64,000 nucleotides of DNA from G013214665 sp964649815 (GTDB lineage Bacteria > Pseudomonadota > Alphaproteobacteria > Rhodobacterales > Rhodobacteraceae): the NCBI GenBank assembly GCA_964649815.1, contig CAZYQC010000008.1:22091-86090 (forward strand), given 5' to 3'. This document shows positions 43,667 through 51,916 of the stretch, one piece after another. The notes under the pieces are model-generated. The model had not been told where the DNA came from. It searched no databases and was given only the letters and a program-made list of their open reading frames with translations. Made by a program: the position numbers and the translations under genes. Position 1 is the stretch's first letter. Each line of letters starts with the position of its first letter.

Positions 43667-44230
43667 ATGCGGTATCAAATCAGTGGCAAACAAATCGACA
43701 TTGGCACAGCATTGCAGACACATGTTCAAACTGAGTTGAGCGATATGCTCGGGAAATATTCGGGCCGCCCAACTGACGCGAGCGTGATTTTTTCCAAATC
43801 AGGGCATGAGTTTAACTGCGAAGCCACTGTGCATCTGTCGACCGGCCTGACAGCACAGGCCAAAGGGCACGCCACCGAGATCTACGCCGCATTCGACGCA
43901 TGTACCGAAAAGATGGACAAACAGCTTAGACGTTACAAACGACGGCTAAAGGACCATCACAAGCACCGATCGGAACCAGTTGAACTTTCTGGCGCGTCCT
44001 CCTATATCCTCGCGGCATCCGAGAACGCGGATGAGTCGGAGCCTGAAACACTTCAGCCGATCATCGTCGCGGAAATGGAAACGAATATTCCCTCGCTCTC
44101 TGTGGGTGAGGCTGTAATGCAGATGGAACTAGCGGGAGCCCCGGTTTTGGTCTTCCGGAACGAGGGCAAGGATGGGTTGAACGTCGTGTATCGCCGTGAC
44201 GACGGCAATATCGGTTGGATCGACCCATAA
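43667..44230 (+). CDS. hpf: Long-form ribosome hibernation promoting factor
   Basis: Binds the 30S decoding region and promotes 100S dimers in stationary phase; 187 residues, the long form with two domains. Seen: N-terminal HPF/RaiA domain (1-105) with MRYQISGKQIDIG, LTAQAKGHATEIYAAFDAC and LRRYKRRLKDHHK; a linker; and the C-terminal dimerisation domain (about 130-187) with SVGEAVMQMELAGAPVLVF, FRNEG and NVVYRRDDGNIGWIDP. A GGAG site lies eight bases before the ATG. Followed by ptsN after 46 bases, the usual pairing in alphaproteobacteria. Confidence 0.94.
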   Translation: MRYQISGKQIDIGTALQTHVQTELSDMLGKYSGRPTDASVIFSKSGHEFNCEATVHLSTGLTAQAKGHATEIYAAFDACTEKMDKQLRRYKRRLKDHHKHRSEPVELSGASSYILAASENADESEPETLQPIIVAEMETNIPSLSVGEAVMQMELAGAPVLVFRNEGKDGLNVVYRRDDGNIGWIDP

Positions 44231-44276
44231 TCGGAAAAACAGTCGGCACAGTGCGCCGCGAACAATGAGCGAATGA

Positions 44277-44741
44277 ATGGACCTGTCCACACTCCTCAAA
44301 CCTGAGGCCGTTAAGGTATTGACCTCTGCATCAAGCAAAAAGCGCTTGTTGCAGGATATCGGTGACCTTGTCGCATCAACGTACCAGTTGAACGCGTCGC
44401 ATGTTGTCGAAGCGCTGATGGCGCGCGAAGCTTTGGGGCCGACCGGCGTTGGCCAAGGCGTCGCGCTCCCCCACGCGCGTATCGACGGTTTGGAAACGGT
44501 CTTAGGCGCTTTTGTGTTGCTCGACAAACCCATTAGCTTTGATGCGGTCGATCGACAGCCCGTCGACATAGCATTCGCACTCTTCGCGCCCGAAGAAGCT
44601 GGCGTTGAGCATCTCAAAGCGCTTGCTTTGGTCTCTCGCACATTGCGCGACGCGTCTATTTGCACAAAACTCCGCGCAAACCGTGATGCAGCGACAATCT
44701 ATGCGATCTTGTCAGAAGCGCAGTCAACCAAAGCGGCCTGA
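44277..44741 (+). CDS. ptsN: Nitrogen-regulatory EIIA (PtsN)
   Basis: EIIA-Ntr of the nitrogen phosphotransferase system, 154 residues; phosphorylated on His by NPr and regulates transporters and kinases. Seen: LLKPEAVKVLTSASSKKRLL, ALMAREALGPTGVGQGVALP followed by HARIDGL with the phosphorylated His (about residue 66), PVDIAFALFAPEEAGVEHLK. Its stop abuts the stop of the convergent sulfotransferase gene. Confidence 0.94.
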   Translation: MDLSTLLKPEAVKVLTSASSKKRLLQDIGDLVASTYQLNASHVVEALMAREALGPTGVGQGVALPHARIDGLETVLGAFVLLDKPISFDAVDRQPVDIAFALFAPEEAGVEHLKALALVSRTLRDASICTKLRANRDAATIYAILSEAQSTKAA

Positions 44742-46169
44742 TCAAGCGTAATTGCCAAACCCAAGAAAAACATAGTCGCGCCCATAGGCGGAGCGGGTAA
44801 GCTTTTCGATTTCGCTGTCGTAAATCTGGTCCAAGGCAAAGGGATGGCCTTCGTCCAACGACGGCCATTGCCCATAAGCGGGTTCAATTCCCATAGACCG
44901 CAGCAAATCATCCAGTTCGTCTTGGGCGTTTTCTTCGCGGATCAGCCGGTCAGGCAGAATGAATTCGCCAAAGCCTTGCAAGACTTGCACTTGGCTGGCC
45001 CATTCCGGGTCGATGCGGATGGCGGTCTGGCCAGAGAGATTTCCATTCAAGAACTTCAGGAACTCTGCAAACACAGCACGATGCGCCACCAAATCATAGC
45101 TCGCGTCTGGCCCGTTCTCTGGCAAAGCAAAGTTGTACCTGCGGATCAACGTTTTTCGAATGCCGTGAAAACCGCCTTCACCAGAATTCAGAATTCGAGT
45201 GCAAAATACATGGTGGGCCCGCGCAACCGGATGCCGCAATACGGTAAAGCTCCTGTGGCCCGGGTTTTGGCGCATCCATTGTCGCAAGTCTCCTTGCGAA
45301 TGCTTGCTGCCTAGCGCCCCAACGCTTGCACCGTCCACGCCCGCCAACCATTGACGCGCCGCCGCCTCGGGGCCACCGCGCACCGGCGCAAAAAGCAAGG
45401 GCGATTGCGCAGCCATGACATAGCTGGGAACAGCCGGGCCACGGCGCGGTTCGAAATTCGGCGTCCTGGCGAGATTGAACCGATCCAAACGCGCCAGACC
45501 TTCTTGCATCTCAAGCAGGTTTTCGACCTTTTCGGTCACAGGTTTCGGGTTCTGAACTTTCAGCTTTTTGTCGAGGCTATCCAAACGGCTGGCGACACCC
45601 AAATACCGCGCAAGCCCATTCATCACCTCAAGGTTTTGAACATCCTCATAGGCAACAAAGAATGCCGTTTGGCCCAAAACCTGAAGCCGATTGAGCAATG
45701 TCACCTGAAATGCCTGCAAGGCATTCACATGGGCTTCAAACTCATCTGCATCAAAGCGGGCCTTTCCGTCCTTGCGCGATTTGGCATCGGTCAGTTTCCA
45801 TTGACCTGTCGCCTGCGCAATCTTCCAAGAGACATAACTGTCCAAAGGGTTCCGCGTTAGGACGACTTTCGCGCAGCGAGGGTCCTCGATCACTGGGTCC
45901 AAAACACGCGGGTCATGGTCATGGAAGTATCGGAAACCCCCCAAACCTTCGGGCGACTGTTTGATGGCATCGATCAGGACAGTCGGCCCAGAATCCCGAA
46001 CCGCTTGGGTCACGCCCAACACATCATTGCTGTTGGGGTAGCCTATGAAATGAGGGTTGAACGCCTCTCCATAGCAATGCACCCCGTCGAATGCATTTAG
46101 ATTTGCTTCCAAAAAGTTGGACCCGGTGCGCATTTCAGCAAAAATGACAAAGTAGTCGAAATCAGCCAT
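44742..46169 (-). CDS. Two-domain sulfotransferase
   Basis: 475 residues with two sulfotransferase-like modules. Module 1 (1-225) has the 5'-phosphosulfate loop FAEMRTGSNFLEANL, the GEAFNPHFIGY segment and VVLTRNPLDSYVSWKIA (3'-phosphate site), like Stf0/NodH enzymes. Module 2 (about 250-475) has FTVLRHPVARAHHVF, DPEWASQVQVL, a Glu in IREENAQDELDDLLRSMGI and DSEIEKLTRSAYGRDYVFLG, the pattern of Sulfotransfer_2 proteins, but no clear 5' loop of its own. It should use PAPS to sulfate a surface glycan. It lies four bases after the GT14 gene at the end of the minus-strand run that begins with cysQ, the PAP phosphatase. Stop adjoins the ptsN stop. Confidence 0.8.
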   Translation of the reverse strand: MADFDYFVIFAEMRTGSNFLEANLNAFDGVHCYGEAFNPHFIGYPNSNDVLGVTQAVRDSGPTVLIDAIKQSPEGLGGFRYFHDHDPRVLDPVIEDPRCAKVVLTRNPLDSYVSWKIAQATGQWKLTDAKSRKDGKARFDADEFEAHVNALQAFQVTLLNRLQVLGQTAFFVAYEDVQNLEVMNGLARYLGVASRLDSLDKKLKVQNPKPVTEKVENLLEMQEGLARLDRFNLARTPNFEPRRGPAVPSYVMAAQSPLLFAPVRGGPEAAARQWLAGVDGASVGALGSKHSQGDLRQWMRQNPGHRSFTVLRHPVARAHHVFCTRILNSGEGGFHGIRKTLIRRYNFALPENGPDASYDLVAHRAVFAEFLKFLNGNLSGQTAIRIDPEWASQVQVLQGFGEFILPDRLIREENAQDELDDLLRSMGIEPAYGQWPSLDEGHPFALDQIYDSEIEKLTRSAYGRDYVFLGFGNYA

Positions 46170-46173
46170 CGGG

Positions 46174-47730
46174 TCACTTTACCAGATACGGTTTTCGCGC
46201 CGTGGCGTTTTGCGTATTCGCGCTTTGAACGACAGGGAAATCGCCCATCAGATAGGGGTGCATTCCCTGGTTTTTCAAATTCTGCAAAAACTGCCCAAAA
46301 CCTTGGAGGTTGGTCATCTTAGGCGCTTCGGCCAATCGCCGGTCGCGGGCCGGTCCAATTTCATCCAAAATCGTTTGCAACGGTTCCATCGGCGCCTCGA
46401 CAAACTCGGCCATCGTCCAAATGCGAACGCGCGCTTTGGTCCAAGGGGATCGCAGGACATCCAGATGTTTGCTTTCGATCTGCTGCAACACCGCAGCGGC
46501 GCGGCGCAAATCGGAGAAATCCCGGTTGGATTTGTAAAGCGGAACCGCCCAAGCACCAGAGATGACTGAAATCTGCGCGTTCGGATCCTTCGCGATCATC
46601 CAACCGATGTCTTGATTGTCTGCCGGGCCAAATTGAAAGCATTGCCGCTCACCCCGCGTGTTCCAAATCAGGTTGGTGAGAAATCCGCGCGGGTTGTAAT
46701 CCCGCAGCGCCGCGCTGTCGGAGAGGGCACCGTTGATGCTCGGCTGGCCTTCGGCGAAATAAGCGCGACTGGGCGCATAAAGATGCCCGTGCACCCGCGC
46801 GCCGGACGCTTTGTGCAACCACGGCTCAAAATCCTCAAAAAGCTCGGTAAAGCCTTGGAACACCGAATAGGGTGCCGCGGTCACGCCATTTTCCCAGTCT
46901 TCGTTGGGAAAGCGGCTTTGCATATAAAGCCCCGCCCGGCCACGCGTTCTGCGATCAACGGCTTTCGCAAAAATCCTGTCGATCTTCCCGGGGTTCGGCT
47001 CGGTCAGTTTCATCGCGCCGCCAGGATCTGACAGGAACGCATCGTAAAGCCGGTCCGCATGCGGCCAAATCTTACGCGCAACAAAGCAATCCGACCGACG
47101 CAACAGCTGGAGGTGATCGTCGTAAAAAATGTGGGGTTTGCCTTGGAAGTCGAACTTGGACAGGGTCAGCGACCTGCTTTCGATATTGGTGCTGTAAAGA
47201 CGTGCGAGCGTTTGAAAATAGCTTTCGTCCGGTATCCAGACCTGCCGGAAATAGCGGTCATAGGTGGCGCGGTTGGGGTCCTGCAGGATAGCCGACAGCG
47301 TTTGCCGCGTCAGGCACCACCATTGACTGCCCATGTGAGGGATCAACCCTTTCGGCAACTTGCGCTTTAGTCGAAACCGTCTTTGGAACTCGACATAAGC
47401 ATCAAACAAGATCCGCTGCCGTTTCCAAGAGAACGGGAAACGCAAAGTGAACCGTTCCGCATCCAACCCACCGACCGTCCAGGGCACGTCGGCGGTTGTC
47501 GCACTTTCGATGAAATCGGTTTGCGGGCGCTCTTCCAGGTAGCTGACCAAATCCTCAACCGGCCGCAAAGGCAGGCAGGAACCTGACGCCAAATACACGT
47601 GCCGAACATCTTTGAATTGCGACAACATCATCTCTGACGCGCTTTGGCTGGCTGCGACAATGCCCCATGTGCCCCACTCGCACCGATACCGTTTGCAAAA
47701 CCCGATATACGGCACATCGGACAGCGCCTG
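46174..47730 (-). CDS. GT14-like (core-2/I-branching) glycosyltransferase, 5' end in gap
   Basis: Beta-1,6-N-acetylglucosaminyltransferase-like protein with a long C-terminal domain of the kind seen in Rhodobacterales (DUF5927/5928-type). 519 residues are visible; about 40-60 at the N-terminus should lie in the gap. Seen: CEWGTWGIVAASQSA, HVYLASGSCLPLRPVEDLV, IESATTADVPWTVGG, KGLIPHMGSQWWCLTR and WIPDESYFQTL, the GT14 core; then about 250 residues with QSRFPNEDWENGV and SVISGAWAVPLYKS of unknown role. It reads in frame through the N run into the GT2 gene upstream, but this is judged an accident of the placeholder length; the two are separate adjacent genes in related genomes to my knowledge. 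Confidence 0.75.
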   Translation of the reverse strand, partial: QALSDVPYIGFCKRYRCEWGTWGIVAASQSASEMMLSQFKDVRHVYLASGSCLPLRPVEDLVSYLEERPQTDFIESATTADVPWTVGGLDAERFTLRFPFSWKRQRILFDAYVEFQRRFRLKRKLPKGLIPHMGSQWWCLTRQTLSAILQDPNRATYDRYFRQVWIPDESYFQTLARLYSTNIESRSLTLSKFDFQGKPHIFYDDHLQLLRRSDCFVARKIWPHADRLYDAFLSDPGGAMKLTEPNPGKIDRIFAKAVDRRTRGRAGLYMQSRFPNEDWENGVTAAPYSVFQGFTELFEDFEPWLHKASGARVHGHLYAPSRAYFAEGQPSINGALSDSAALRDYNPRGFLTNLIWNTRGERQCFQFGPADNQDIGWMIAKDPNAQISVISGAWAVPLYKSNRDFSDLRRAAAVLQQIESKHLDVLRSPWTKARVRIWTMAEFVEAPMEPLQTILDEIGPARDRRLAEAPKMTNLQGFGQFLQNLKNQGMHPYLMGDFPVVQSANTQNATARKPYLVK

Positions 47731-47830
47731 NNNNNNNNNNNNNNNNNNNNNNNNNNNNNNNNNNNNNNNNNNNNNNNNNNNNNNNNNNNNNNNNNNNNNN
47801 NNNNNNNNNNNNNNNNNNNNNNNNNNNNNN
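47731..47830. other. 100-N assembly gap
   Basis: Exactly 100 unresolved bases between GT14-like and GT2 sequence on the minus strand. It probably hides the 3' end of the GT2 gene and the 5' end of the GT14 gene, so the true length is likely several hundred bases. Confidence 0.97.
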
Positions 47831-48711
47831 TTTCTCTCCAGTTCCTCAGTCGCCTTTGCGGAAAAAGTGTCCAGGAACTTGGTATGCAGCAAAACACCAC
47901 TGGCCTTTTCCCCGCCCCATTCGTCATAGACCAGGTTCAACCCGCGCGGCAGCAACATGTGCGTGGAACTGACGAAGGCGTATCGTTTGTCCCATTTGAC
48001 CAAGGGTATCTTGTTCAACGCAGGTGCCTTGTCAGGGGCGTCGTTGAAAAAGACCCGAGACCTCGGCCCGCCTTGTATCCAAAGATTGCCAAAACGCCGG
48101 TTCCGGGAAATCGTGTAGTTTCCGCTGTCAAACCAGGACGCGATCTCTAACGGATCTTGGCCTGGTCGATACGGCTGTTGGTTGAGCTTGCCCTTTGGAT
48201 ACATGTCCAACAGCATCGCGCCGAAAGAGCGGATGGATGATGCGTCCAACCAATCCGTCAAAGCACGGATCGGCCGGGTGTCGCAGAAGGGGTAAATCAG
48301 AAACTCGTCGGGATCGACGACCAGCGCCCAATGCCCGTGCGCGTATTTCATTTGCAGCCAGTTCAGCCAATCAACGCCAAAGCGGGCCTTTTTGTAGCTG
48401 GCGGTCGTAGTCCAAACCGACACGTCCGGCTGCTGCAACAGAAATTCAACCGACCCGTCGGTGCTGTCGTTATCCACAATAACAAAGTGGTTCACGCCCA
48501 TGTTTCGGTAATAGTTCAGGAAATATGGCAGTCTGACTTTTTCATTTCTTTGTGTCGAAAAGAGCAGAATGTCAGAGGGTTTGATCAGCGCAGTCTTGTC
48601 AGCAGCAGGCCGCAATTCGCGACGCTTTCGGTATGCCCGAAAACGCCAACGTTTGCGCTGCAAACGTAGTCTATAAGACTGCCAAGCGCCCAATGCTCGC
48701 CCTCTGCCCAC
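47831..48711 (-). CDS. Glycosyltransferase family 2 (GT92-like), 3' end in gap
   Basis: About 293 residues visible of an inverting GT-A glycosyltransferase. Seen: basic N-terminus (LRLQRKRWRFRAYRKRRELR), STQRNEKVRLPYFLNYYRN, the donor site FVIVDNDSTDGSVEFLL, WALVVDPDEFLIYPF with a DXD-type motif and HMLLPRGLNLVYDEW near the end. The pattern FLNYYRNMGVNHFVIVDNDS is typical of GT92-like/DUF23-like family 2 enzymes. Start codon is GTG 48711, 26 bases after the GT4 gene; no nearer ATG is in frame with the conserved N-terminal region. The C-terminal 40-60 residues are presumed lost in the gap. Confidence 0.78.
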
Positions 48712-48737
48712 GACGCGTTATTATTGTCTCGCGCCTA

Positions 48738-49889
48738 TCAGCCCAAGCTTAACACCGTCTTGAAATGATCAGACCAGGTTGGGGGCTCAAATGCCGGATC
48801 AGAGCCCATCTGCCGGTTGATATTCTTCAGGTTGTTAACCTCTTTTATCCACAAATACCGATCAGAGACCGGTGCGTAAATGGCAATGTTGCCTAAGGTC
48901 TCTTTGAAAACCGGAAGATCGTTAACCAAAACCGGAACGCCCAGCGCTGCAGCTTCTAAAGCCGGCAGGCCAAAGCCCTCTATTTTCGACGGGAAAACCA
49001 ACCCGTGCGATCCTTCCAACAAGCTCCGAATTGCTCCGTCGCTCAGGCTGCCCAGTTCGCGCACTCGGCCATCCGAAGGCAAAGCATCCAACCGGTCAAA
49101 AACGGTTTCATTGTTCCAACCGCGTTGACCGACGATCATCAGATAAGGCGCGTCCGGCCCCATTTCCTGCCAAAGATCCAGCAAGAAAGCATGGTTCTTG
49201 CGCGGCTCGATGGTGCCCAATGCAACGACATATGGTCCATCAACCCGAGCGCGATCAGAAAGGTCTAACGGCGCCGGTTCTGCGAGCTCGACCCCAAGAT
49301 GGGCCACGACGATGTCAGGCGAATAGCCCCATTGTGCAAACACTCCATCAAGCTGTGCTTTCGTGTCTTGCGAATTCGCAATCACCAGGTCGGCATATCG
49401 CCCCACTCGGCGCATTTTCTCTTCAAATGGCCCGACCGTTCCTTCGCGCTGCAGCTCTGGGGCCAAAAGGGGGATAATGTCGTGTACCAGGACAACAGTT
49501 TTGCCGCTCAAAAATCGCGAGACCGAACCCAACACGCGTTCGGTGAGGTTGCTATGACCGACATTGAAATAATTGGTACCTTTGGGCAGGTGCGTTTCCA
49601 ACATTCGGCCCAAGCCGGGCGGCCATGTTCGGGCCAAAGCAAGTTTGCGCAATGCGCGCAATGCATCCTTTGGGGGCGGCAGGGCCTCAACGGCCTTCAC
49701 GAAGGCGCGCAGACCCGTTCGATCGAGCAGAACATATCCCAATCGCGTCCGTGCAAGGGCAAAGACGGGTGGCTCAGCCTTAAGAAGCGCTTTTGCATAG
49801 GCCAGTTCGACGCGGTCCACACCTGTCGGCCATCGCCCCGCACGACGCAAGGTGCGAGTGACGTCCAACAGCCGTGCAGGCGGGGTCAT
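48738..49889 (-). CDS. Glycosyltransferase family 4/1
   Basis: GT-B retaining glycosyltransferase, 383 residues. Seen: TRTLRRAGRWPTGVDRVELA at the N-terminus, VVLVHDIIPLLAPELQREG, VVALGTIEPRKNHAFLLDLW at the donor domain start, LVFPSKIEGFGLPALEAAAL with the EX7E site, and GVPVLVNDLPVFKETLG. The group resembles WbdA/MtfB-type mannosyl or rhamnosyltransferases in character; donor unknown. ATG 49889 overlaps the galE stop by ATGA, so it is coupled; a longer start nine codons upstream would lie in galE. Confidence 0.88.
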   Translation of the reverse strand: MTPPARLLDVTRTLRRAGRWPTGVDRVELAYAKALLKAEPPVFALARTRLGYVLLDRTGLRAFVKAVEALPPPKDALRALRKLALARTWPPGLGRMLETHLPKGTNYFNVGHSNLTERVLGSVSRFLSGKTVVLVHDIIPLLAPELQREGTVGPFEEKMRRVGRYADLVIANSQDTKAQLDGVFAQWGYSPDIVVAHLGVELAEPAPLDLSDRARVDGPYVVALGTIEPRKNHAFLLDLWQEMGPDAPYLMIVGQRGWNNETVFDRLDALPSDGRVRELGSLSDGAIRSLLEGSHGLVFPSKIEGFGLPALEAAALGVPVLVNDLPVFKETLGNIAIYAPVSDRYLWIKEVNNLKNINRQMGSDPAFEPPTWSDHFKTVLSLG

Positions 49890-50881
49890 TTTTCGTAATG
49901 TCCGTTTTGATGCCACCGCCAGGCATCCGCGATCATCGTGGCCATATCAGAGCGGAAAGGTTTCCAACCCAAAACCTCTTCTGCGCGCTTTGATCCACTG
50001 ACGAGCTTGGTCGCATCACCGGGACGGCGTTCACCCTCGACAACAGGCACGTCACGGTTCGTGACATGGCCGCTCGCATCAATCACTTCTCTGACCGAAA
50101 ACCCGCGTCCCGTCCCCAGGTTGAAAACAGCGTCACCGCGATTGTCCTTGAGCCACTTAAGCCCCAGAACATGCGCATCAACCAGATCACAGACATGCAC
50201 GTAATCCCGAATGCAAGTGCCGTCAGGGGTGTCGTAATCGGTTCCAAAAACGGTCAGAGCAGGCCGCTTGCCGTCAATCGCATCCAGCATAAGCGGGATG
50301 AGATGCGTCTCTGGTCGATGGAATTCGCCAATGTCACCGTCAGGATCCCCGCCAGCGACGTTAAAGTAGCGAAAAATCACATGCCGCAACCCGTGAGACG
50401 CCCCAAAGTTGCGCAGCATATCCTCGATCGCGCGTTTGGAGCCGCCGTAGGCGTTCATCGGCAGTTGCTGAGATGTTTCATCCAGCGTGACGCCATCTTG
50501 ATCGCCGTAAGTCGCACAAGTGGATGAGAACACAAAATCCAGGCAGTTTGCTGCAACCGCCGCCTCGATCAGGTTCAAACCACACAGGACGTTTGTTCGC
50601 CAATAGAGGCCAGGGTCCTTCATGCTTTCGCCAACCAAACTGATTGCAGCGAAATGCATGACGGCAATCGGTTCGTATTTCTGAAACACCTCATCCAGCC
50701 GAGCGCGATCAGCAAGGTCGCCTTGTTCGAACGGCCCAAACTTGACTGCGTCGGCCCAACCTGTTGCGAGATTGTCGTAAGTGACGGGAACATAACCCGC
50801 TTTGGCCAAAGCTTTGCAGGCGTGCGAGCCGATATAGCCCGCCCCGCCTGTGACCAGCACATGCCGTCCTGTATCCGACAT
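49886..50881 (-). CDS. galE: UDP-glucose 4-epimerase
   Basis: Short-chain dehydrogenase-type epimerase, 331 residues, interconverting UDP-glucose and UDP-galactose with bound NAD. Seen: GGAGYIGSHACKALAKAGY (NAD loop), MHFAAISLVGESMKDPGLYW, the catalytic FSSTCATYGD Ser/Thr and MNAYGGSKRAIEDML with YXXXK, and GTCIRDYVHVCDLVDAH, diagnostic for GalE. It supplies UDP-galactose for the glycosyltransferases around it; galU immediately upstream (29 bases) makes UDP-glucose. Confidence 0.95.
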   Translation of the reverse strand: MSDTGRHVLVTGGAGYIGSHACKALAKAGYVPVTYDNLATGWADAVKFGPFEQGDLADRARLDEVFQKYEPIAVMHFAAISLVGESMKDPGLYWRTNVLCGLNLIEAAVAANCLDFVFSSTCATYGDQDGVTLDETSQQLPMNAYGGSKRAIEDMLRNFGASHGLRHVIFRYFNVAGGDPDGDIGEFHRPETHLIPLMLDAIDGKRPALTVFGTDYDTPDGTCIRDYVHVCDLVDAHVLGLKWLKDNRGDAVFNLGTGRGFSVREVIDASGHVTNRDVPVVEGERRPGDATKLVSGSKRAEEVLGWKPFRSDMATMIADAWRWHQNGHYEK

Positions 50882-50910
50882 GCCAACTCCCTCTTTTTGG
50901 CGGCTCCGCG

Positions 50911-51804
50911 TTACTGAGCGGCTTTGCCCATCTGCACGATATCGTTGATGTATGCGGACAGATCATCGCGAAGATCGTCGCGGGCCAAGCCAAACGCGAT
51001 TGTCGCCTGCAAAAAGCCTGCCTTTGAACCACAATCGAAACGTTGTCCGCGGAACCGATACCCATAGACAGGACGCTCTTCGTTTATCTCGGCGGCGATC
51101 GCATCGGTCAGCTGAATCTCTCCGCCCGCCCCGCTTTTCATGCGGTTCAGGTTCGTCAGGATGTCAGGCGTCAGGATATAGCGACCGATCACAGCAAGGT
51201 TTGAAGGCGCGGTGCCTTGAGCTGGCTTTTCGACCATACCCCGGACAGACACCATGCTGCCCATGTCTTCTTTCACGTCCAGCACACCATAGGCGCTGGC
51301 CTTTTCTGGTGGGACTTCCATTGCAGCAACGATGTTGCCGCCTGTTTCCTCATGCGCCTCGACCATTTGTTGCAAGCACGGTTTCTCAGCGGCGATTACG
51401 TCATCCGGCAGGATGACGGCAAAAGGCTCGTTCGCGATCAGGCGGCGGGCGCACCAAACAGCGTGGCCCAAGCCCAGCGCTTTGTGTTGGCGGATATACG
51501 CAATCGCGCCGCTTTCCATATTCGTGGACTTCAACGTTTCAAGCAGCTTGTCTTTGCCTTTTTTGCGCAGCTCTTGTTCCAAAACGGGCGCATGGTCAAA
51601 GTAGTCTTCCAACGCCCCTTTGCCGCGAGAGGTCACAAAGATGAATTCTTTGATGCCAGCGGCGCGGGCTTCGTCAATCGCGTATTGGATGAGTGGTCTG
51701 TCGACCAATGTCATAATTTCTTTTGGGACAGACTTCGTCGCTGGAAGAAACCGTGTACCTAAACCAGCGACCGGAAAAATCGCTTTCGTAACCTTTTTGC
51801 GCAT
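50911..51804 (-). CDS. galU: UTP-glucose-1-phosphate uridylyltransferase
   Basis: Makes UDP-glucose from UTP and glucose-1-phosphate; 297 residues, usual length. Seen: AIFPVAGLGTRFLPATKSVP (nucleotide loop with KSVPKE), MTLVDRPLIQYAIDEARAAG, PFAVILPDDVI and MVEKPAQGTAPSNLAVIGRY. ATG 51804 has an AGGAG site and starts the conserved region directly; 112 bases upstream hold the gap to the GT2 gene. The C-terminal IAFGLARDDLRDDL segment is normal. Confidence 0.95.
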   Translation of the reverse strand: MRKKVTKAIFPVAGLGTRFLPATKSVPKEIMTLVDRPLIQYAIDEARAAGIKEFIFVTSRGKGALEDYFDHAPVLEQELRKKGKDKLLETLKSTNMESGAIAYIRQHKALGLGHAVWCARRLIANEPFAVILPDDVIAAEKPCLQQMVEAHEETGGNIVAAMEVPPEKASAYGVLDVKEDMGSMVSVRGMVEKPAQGTAPSNLAVIGRYILTPDILTNLNRMKSGAGGEIQLTDAIAAEINEERPVYGYRFRGQRFDCGSKAGFLQATIAFGLARDDLRDDLSAYINDIVQMGKAAQ

Positions 51805-51916
51805 GCCCGCTCCTACTTCTGCACCCGCTTCTGTCGGGTGTCGTGCATATACATCGCAACTTCTAACCAAAATGTTAGTTTTTTTTGTGGCCAAACTGGA
51901 AACAGTCCGTGTCTTG

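Noticed and set aside
46174..48711. Single 845-residue GT2-GT14 fusion protein
   Set aside because: Continuity depends on 100 placeholder N; the halves look like two truncated neighbouring genes.
51863..51886. Small stem (CTAAC/GTTAG) followed by eight T on the plus strand, terminator-like
   Set aside because: The stem is only five A/T-rich pairs and no plus-strand gene ends here; on the minus strand, where galU and GT2 lie, the T-run is on the wrong side.
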